Source of the DNA: Raoultibacter massiliensis
Lineage (GTDB): Bacteria; Actinomycetota; Coriobacteriia; Coriobacteriales; Eggerthellaceae
DNA: 36,648 bases
Reading direction: 5' to 3'
Assembly (NCBI RefSeq): GCF_900199545.1
Contig: NZ_LT962671.1
Location: forward strand, 821,989 to 858,636
The position numbers and the translations under genes are program-made. This document shows, piece after piece, positions 32,315 to 36,648 of the stretch (positions within the stretch are counted from its first letter, which is position 1; the number at the start of each line of letters is the position of its first letter). Under the pieces are notes generated by a model, which saw nothing but the letters and a program-made list of their open reading frames with translations, had not been told where the DNA came from and searched no databases.

Positions 32315-34231
32315 CTATCGCAGATAACGCAGATCGCCGTCGCGCCTCGTCATGCCCTGGGAATCGAAATGCTCGAGCAGGGGAATGGCGTATTTCCTGC
32401 TGGTGTTCATGGCCTCCTTGAGCTCGGCTGCGGTTGCGGGTCCCTGCTCGAGTCGGGCGCGCGCACTGCCGGCGAGCGATTCGAATGCGGCGGCATCGAA
32501 GAAGAACTCCTGGCTTACGCGGCGGACGGCGCCTTCTTTTTCGAGTATGTTGAGCGCGCGGTGGGCAAGTGCGGGTTCGACTCCGCTTGCGGCGATGAGA
32601 TCGGATACGGTTGGGGGCGTGCCGCCTGCGGCGGCGAGGGTTGCGGCTAGGGTCTCGGTTGCCAGCTCGACTGCTTTTCGTGCCGCTGCTCCTGCTTTCG
32701 GGTGGGCAACCTCCCCGTTCGAGGCGATCGCCGCTCCTGCGGAAACGGCATCGGCGAGCAGGGCGTCGAAGGATTCGGCGTCGGCTGCGGGAACGGCACG
32801 CTGGCGAAGGATGTCTTTTGCGATGCCCGGCGCAGTCGGATTCTCGGCATGGAATTTGAGCAAAGCGTTTTCAATGGCGGAACGGAGCCGCTGAAGGTTC
32901 GATTTCGCCATGTAGAACGAGCCTCGAGGGGCTCCTTCGAGCCGTACGGCCGCACCAGCGGCGACGAGGGCGTCGAGCTCTCGCTGGGCGGCTGGGGCCG
33001 AAAGGCCGGATGCTGCGGCAAGCGCCGATGCGGTGACGGGCAGGCTTTGAGTCGCGAAGGACGCTTTTGCAACGGCCGATTCGTTTTGCGTGCAGAGCGC
33101 TTCGAGCAACTTTAGATCTTCCGGCGAGATGTTCGTCGTTCTGCGCGGATGGGCGCGAAGCACGGTGCCGCCCCCGATTACGTGAACGGGGGAGTAGGAT
33201 CTCACCACGAAGCGGTCGCGCCAGGATACGGGCAGGGGTTCTTCGAGTCGAATCTGTGCAAAGGCCCGCTCGCCGCACGCAAGCGATTCCCTCTGTCCGA
33301 TGAGGAGAACGCGCCCGAAGGTCTCGCGCGTTCCGTGCGCCACGCGGACGCGCGTGCCGCTTTCGAGGGAGCGTGTTTTGCCCGGAACGCCCAGGAAGGC
33401 AAGTTCGGCATCGAATCGATCGGTTGGAATGATCGCACCGGGTGCGGCGATGAACGAGCCCGGTCGGATTTCGCTTGTCGAGAGGGCGTTGAGGTTGAGG
33501 GCAACGCGATGGCCTGCGAGTGCTGTTTTCGATGCCGTCCCATGAATCTGGATGCCGCGAACACGGGCGCGCAATCCGCTCGGCAGCACTTCGATTTCGT
33601 CATCGAGCGCGATTTTTCCGCTCCAGAGGGTGCCGGTGATGACGGTGCCCGCTCCTTTTACGGAAAATACCCGGTCAACGGGAAGGCGGGGGATCGAACC
33701 GGTCTGAATGCGTTCGGTCGCCCGCGCCATTTCAGCAAGGGCCCCTTTGAGGTCGTCGAGGCCTTGTCCGGTTTTGCTCGAAACGGAAACGACGGGGGCG
33801 TGGGCGTAGGGGGTTTGCTCGAGGCGCGCCTCGATTTCGTCTGCCATGAAGGACGTCCACTCGTCGTCGACCAGATCGATTTTGGTCAGGGCCACGACAA
33901 GGCGGGGTACGCCCAGAAGCTCGAGCACGGCGAGGTGTTCGAGCGTTTGGGGCATGATGCCGTCATCGGCGGCGATGCAAAGCAGCGCGAAATCGATGCC
34001 GCTGGATCCGGCGATCATCTGTCTGACGAAGCGTTCGTGGCCGGGTACGTCGACGATGCCGAGCGACACGTCGCCGGGTAGGTCGAGCCGGGCGAAACCG
34101 AGTTCGATCGTTATACCGCGTCGTTTCTCTTCGCTCAGGCGGTCGGGGTCGGTTCCGGTGAGGGCGTAGACGAGCGATGATTTCCCGTGGTCGATGTGCC
34201 CGGCTGTTCCGAGTACGAGATCGCGGCTCAT
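32315..34231 (-). CDS. selB: Selenocysteine-specific elongation factor SelB
   Basis: A 638-residue translation factor that carries Sec-tRNA to UGA codons. Its GTPase domain shows GHIDHGKSS at residues 11-19, DVPGHERFVRQMIAG near 61, and TKIDLVDD. Two beta-barrel domains follow (VDRVFSVKGAGTVITGTLW), then C-terminal winged-helix repeats that in other bacteria bind the SECIS hairpin. The start is ATG 34231, which overlaps the selA stop by four bases (ATGA), showing coupled translation. The SelB type is bacterial. Confidence 0.97.
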   Translation of the reverse strand: MSRDLVLGTAGHIDHGKSSLVYALTGTDPDRLSEEKRRGITIELGFARLDLPGDVSLGIVDVPGHERFVRQMIAGSSGIDFALLCIAADDGIMPQTLEHLAVLELLGVPRLVVALTKIDLVDDEWTSFMADEIEARLEQTPYAHAPVVSVSSKTGQGLDDLKGALAEMARATERIQTGSIPRLPVDRVFSVKGAGTVITGTLWSGKIALDDEIEVLPSGLRARVRGIQIHGTASKTALAGHRVALNLNALSTSEIRPGSFIAAPGAIIPTDRFDAELAFLGVPGKTRSLESGTRVRVAHGTRETFGRVLLIGQRESLACGERAFAQIRLEEPLPVSWRDRFVVRSYSPVHVIGGGTVLRAHPRRTTNISPEDLKLLEALCTQNESAVAKASFATQSLPVTASALAAASGLSAPAAQRELDALVAAGAAVRLEGAPRGSFYMAKSNLQRLRSAIENALLKFHAENPTAPGIAKDILRQRAVPAADAESFDALLADAVSAGAAIASNGEVAHPKAGAAARKAVELATETLAATLAAAGGTPPTVSDLIAASGVEPALAHRALNILEKEGAVRRVSQEFFFDAAAFESLAGSARARLEQGPATAAELKEAMNTSRKYAIPLLEHFDSQGMTRRDGDLRYLR

Positions 34232-35778
34232 CGGGTAGCCTCGCTTTTCGCGGGATTCGGGCGAATGCCCGATCGTGAGGCTGGGTCGTTGCGAAGGGCG
34301 CGCGTGGTTTCTGTCGATACGTCGAGCGCATCGAAGTAGGCGCGCAGCGCGGATGCGGCTTCGGGGATGTCGGCATCGGTGATCGTGCGGGCGTCCAAAA
34401 GAACCGCTTCTTTCTTGATTCGTCCGACGATGGGAACGCGGCGTTTTGCGATGAGGAACGTTTCGCAATCCTGTGCGTTTCCGCGCAAGAACGTAATCTG
34501 GGCGGCATGCGATTCGATATCGCATAGCGGCAGCGAGCCGCCGCCTGCCCGCGCCGTCTCGTTGACGACGTTCACTTGGGCGTATCCTTCGGGCAGCGCA
34601 TCATCGAGCGCCGATGCGAGCCGGATCGCGCGATCGCGTACGGAATCGGCGGGCTCCGAGAGCATGCGCAGCGTCGGGATGGCGCGAAGCGCCTGCTCGG
34701 GATCAAGGTGGATGCGCAGCGTCGCCTCGAGCGCGGCGAGGGTCATTTTATCGAGGCGCAGCGCGCGAGCAAGCGGGTTTTTCTTCAGTCGATCGATCAG
34801 GCGACGCGAGCCGACGACGATGCCGGCTTGGGGTCCGCCGAGCAGCTTGTCACCCGAAAACGAGACGAGATCGCAACCTCGCTTCAGCGATTCGGCGACT
34901 GTGGGTTCGGCATAGGTTCCGAAGCAATCGAGATGCAGCAGCGCCCCAGATCCTTGGTCTTCGAAGATCAACAGGCTCTCAGAGCATTCGGCGTCGCAAG
35001 TCGAGAGAGAGCGGCGCGCGTTCTCCTCATCGGCGAGGCGCCGCAGCTCCGTTACGCCCACCGATTCGGAAAACCCGACGATACGGTAATTCGAGGGGTG
35101 CACTTTGAGCAGCATCGCCGTGTCGGGGCCGATCGCTTCAGCGTAGTCGGACGCATGGGTTTTGTTCGTCGTGCCCACCTCGACCATCTCGGCGCGCGAG
35201 AGCGCCATGATGTCGGGTATGCGGAACGACCCGCCTATTTCGACCAGCTCGCCGCGCGAAACGACGGCTTTCCTTTCTGCGGCGAACTCCGCAAGCACCA
35301 TCAGAACCGCGGCGGCGTTGTTGTTGACGGCGATGGCGGCTTCGGATCCCGTGAGCGCGCAGATGAGGCGCTCCACATGGTCGTGACGGCTTCCGCGCGA
35401 GAGCGTTTCGGTATCGTATTCAAGCGTCGAGTAACCACGTGCGACATCTTCGACTGCGTGAACCGCCTCATCGGCCAGAACGCTTCTGCCGAGGTTGGTG
35501 TGGAGGATGATTCCCGTTGCGTTGACGACGCGTTTGAGCGACGGCTTGAGGTTGGCGAGGGCGCATGCGCATGCATCGTCGGCTATTGCGCGGACGTCGA
35601 CTTCGCGCAGCGCGTCGGTTAGGATGGCCCGGCGTGCGCTCTCGATGGCTTCCCTCACGCAATCTGCAAGTAAGGTGCGCGGCAGAAGCGAGCCGAGCGC
35701 CTTGATCTCGGGCGATTGCAGCATTTCCTCCACTTGGGGAAGCGCGCGAAGGAGGTCGGGGCGAGGCGTCTGCGCCAT
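34228..35778 (-). CDS. selA: Selenocysteine synthase SelA
   Basis: A 516-residue pyridoxal-phosphate enzyme that converts seryl-tRNA-Sec to selenocysteyl-tRNA-Sec using selenophosphate. Family segments include VVNATGIILHTNLGRSVL, YDTETLSRGSRHDHVE and the cofactor lysine in SFSGDKLLGGPQAG near residue 311. The start is ATG 35778, with AAAGG upstream; an ATG 11 residues earlier is less supported. It is the first gene of the selA-selB unit. SelD, which makes selenophosphate, is not seen in the window. Confidence 0.97.
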   Translation of the reverse strand: MAQTPRPDLLRALPQVEEMLQSPEIKALGSLLPRTLLADCVREAIESARRAILTDALREVDVRAIADDACACALANLKPSLKRVVNATGIILHTNLGRSVLADEAVHAVEDVARGYSTLEYDTETLSRGSRHDHVERLICALTGSEAAIAVNNNAAAVLMVLAEFAAERKAVVSRGELVEIGGSFRIPDIMALSRAEMVEVGTTNKTHASDYAEAIGPDTAMLLKVHPSNYRIVGFSESVGVTELRRLADEENARRSLSTCDAECSESLLIFEDQGSGALLHLDCFGTYAEPTVAESLKRGCDLVSFSGDKLLGGPQAGIVVGSRRLIDRLKKNPLARALRLDKMTLAALEATLRIHLDPEQALRAIPTLRMLSEPADSVRDRAIRLASALDDALPEGYAQVNVVNETARAGGGSLPLCDIESHAAQITFLRGNAQDCETFLIAKRRVPIVGRIKKEAVLLDARTITDADIPEAASALRAYFDALDVSTETTRALRNDPASRSGIRPNPAKSEATR

Positions 35779-36143
35779 GGGAATGCCTTTCTCGAAACCG
35801 TGGATGCCCACCGTGTTGGGCCGTAGCGTCTTTGGAAAGTATACCAGTTGCTCCGCCGCGTTTTCGTTGATCCCGCCGCTGGCAGAATCTGTTGAAAAAT
35901 CGGCGTTTTCGGCGATCGGCGTGCGTTATACTGCGATTCAGCCTGGCTGCGGGTTTTTGCTTTCCGCGGACGGCGACCAAAAGCTTCAAGGGAAGCGCCG
36001 GGTGCGTCTCTGCAGCGCATCCGTTCGTTCTGCACCGCCGCCCAGCGGCATGTTCGCATGCCTGCGATCGGGCGGTATTTCTCGACTATACGACGAATCG
36101 ACAACGCAAGCAGCTTTCGTGTTGCTTGCGACGAGGCGGAACC
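35779..36143. other. 365-base gap between selA and the desulfurase gene
   Basis: It holds the selA promoter (TATACT at 35838-35843, minus), a possible plus-strand -10 (TATACT at 35927-35932) and, at 36105-36130, a hairpin (CGCAAGCA/TGCTTGCG) 13 bases before the next start. Frames through the middle have no ribosome binding site and match nothing I know. No gene is supported. Confidence 0.5.
35838..35843 (-). promoter_or_regulatory. Extended -10 promoter for selA-selB
   Basis: On the minus strand, TGG-TATACT gives an extended -10 box about 60 bases before the selA start. No clear -35. Confidence 0.45.
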
Positions 36144-36648
36144 ATGATCTATTTCGACAATGCGGCGACGACGATGGACAAGCCCGACGAGGTTATCGAG
36201 GCGATGACCGCCGCGCTGCGCACGTTCGGCGGTGCGGGGCGCGGCGTTCACGGAGCGTCGATCGCGGCTTCGGAAGCGGTGTACGCCGCACGCGAGGGCA
36301 TCGCTCGACTCCTCGGTGCGCAAGCCGCTTCGCGCATTGCCTTCACGGCAAACGCAACCGCCGCGCTCAACATGGCCATCGCGGGGCTCTTGCCTGCGCG
36401 GGGCCGGGCGGTGACCACGGCTGCCTCGCACAACTCGGTGCTCCGGCCGCTGTATCGGATGCGCGACGAGTGCGGTTGCTCGCTTGCCGTTGCCCCGGTG
36501 CGCGCCGACGGATCGCTTGATTACCCGGCTTTCGAGCGCATGCTCGAAGACGGAGCCGACGTCGTGGTGGCGACGCATGCCTCGAACGTGACCGGCGATG
36601 TGTACGATGTGGCCCGCATGGCCCGTACGGCGCATGAGGCGGGCGCCG
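36144..36648 (+). CDS. Class V aminotransferase, cysteine desulfurase-like (5' part)
   Basis: The first 168 residues of a gene that runs past the right edge. It begins MIYFDNAATTMDKPDEVIEAM, the hallmark start of cysteine desulfurases, with AFTANATAALNMAIAGL and TAASHNSVLRPLYRM (cofactor-binding His) and VVATHASNVTGDVYD. These PLP enzymes release sulfur or selenium from cysteine or selenocysteine. Its place next to selA suggests it supplies selenium for selenophosphate synthesis; this is inference. The start is ATG 36144, with GAGG upstream. Confidence 0.9.
   Translation, partial: MIYFDNAATTMDKPDEVIEAMTAALRTFGGAGRGVHGASIAASEAVYAAREGIARLLGAQAASRIAFTANATAALNMAIAGLLPARGRAVTTAASHNSVLRPLYRMRDECGCSLAVAPVRADGSLDYPAFERMLEDGADVVVATHASNVTGDVYDVARMARTAHEAGA

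Overview
The window is a high-GC bacterial chromosome segment. I infer an anaerobic actinobacterium of the Coriobacteriia, most likely the Eggerthellaceae (Eggerthella/Gordonibacter/Slackia-like). The basis is gene content: a VorB-type ferredoxin-dependent 2-oxoacid oxidoreductase, paired XRE-cupin regulators and AMP-forming ligases, selenocysteine genes, and many strong Shine-Dalgarno sites. No marker gene settles the genus.

Layout. 1-2340: the 3' part of a fused ABC exporter, then a DUF523/TudS-like gene with a terminator overlapping its stop. 2426-5132 (minus): AqpZ-like aquaporin, YfcE-type phosphodiesterase and a dGTPase-like HD protein. 5419-12873 (plus): housekeeping genes dnaG, nfeD plus an SPFH protein, def-fmt-rsmB (overlapping) and glpX. 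12983-17011: a regulator with two GntR DNA-binding domains, a baeRF-type release-factor-like protein, a GNAT-YoaP protein and a MerR regulator. 17044-18119: a MerR-type promoter driving an exported flavodoxin lipoprotein, then a short coding remnant. 18119-20550 (minus): XRE-cupin regulator plus AMP-forming CoA ligase. 20720-21262: a second MerR gene with its own 19-bp-spacer promoter. 21263-22019: a gene-free stretch with a 151-bp MITE-like element and two small tandem repeats. 22020-27772 (plus): one tight operon of a P-loop ATPase, ferredoxin, three 2-oxoacid oxidoreductase subunits, and a second XRE-cupin/AMP-ligase pair. 27999-32121: aldo/keto reductase, a KamA-family radical SAM enzyme and an APC permease broken by one frameshift. 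32204-36648: selenocysteine cassette with tRNA-Sec, selB and selA, and a divergent cysteine-desulfurase-like gene running off the edge.

How the genes work together. The 22-28 kb operon probably interconverts 2-oxoacids and acyl-CoA with ferredoxin as electron carrier; the ligase can form or cleave the CoA ester, and the XRE-cupin protein may sense a substrate or product. The twin XRE-cupin/ligase pair at 18-20.5 kb suggests a duplicated, separately tuned module. The right end supplies selenocysteine: SelA makes Sec-tRNA, SelB delivers it, selC is the tRNA, and the desulfurase may supply selenium; no selenoprotein gene was found here.

Most worth a second look: the twin XRE-cupin/ligase modules, the MITE-like element with the adjacent 20-bp tandem repeat, the GntR palindrome, the two MerR promoters, the frameshifted APC permease with a structured RNA before it, and the convergent selC/selB arrangement.
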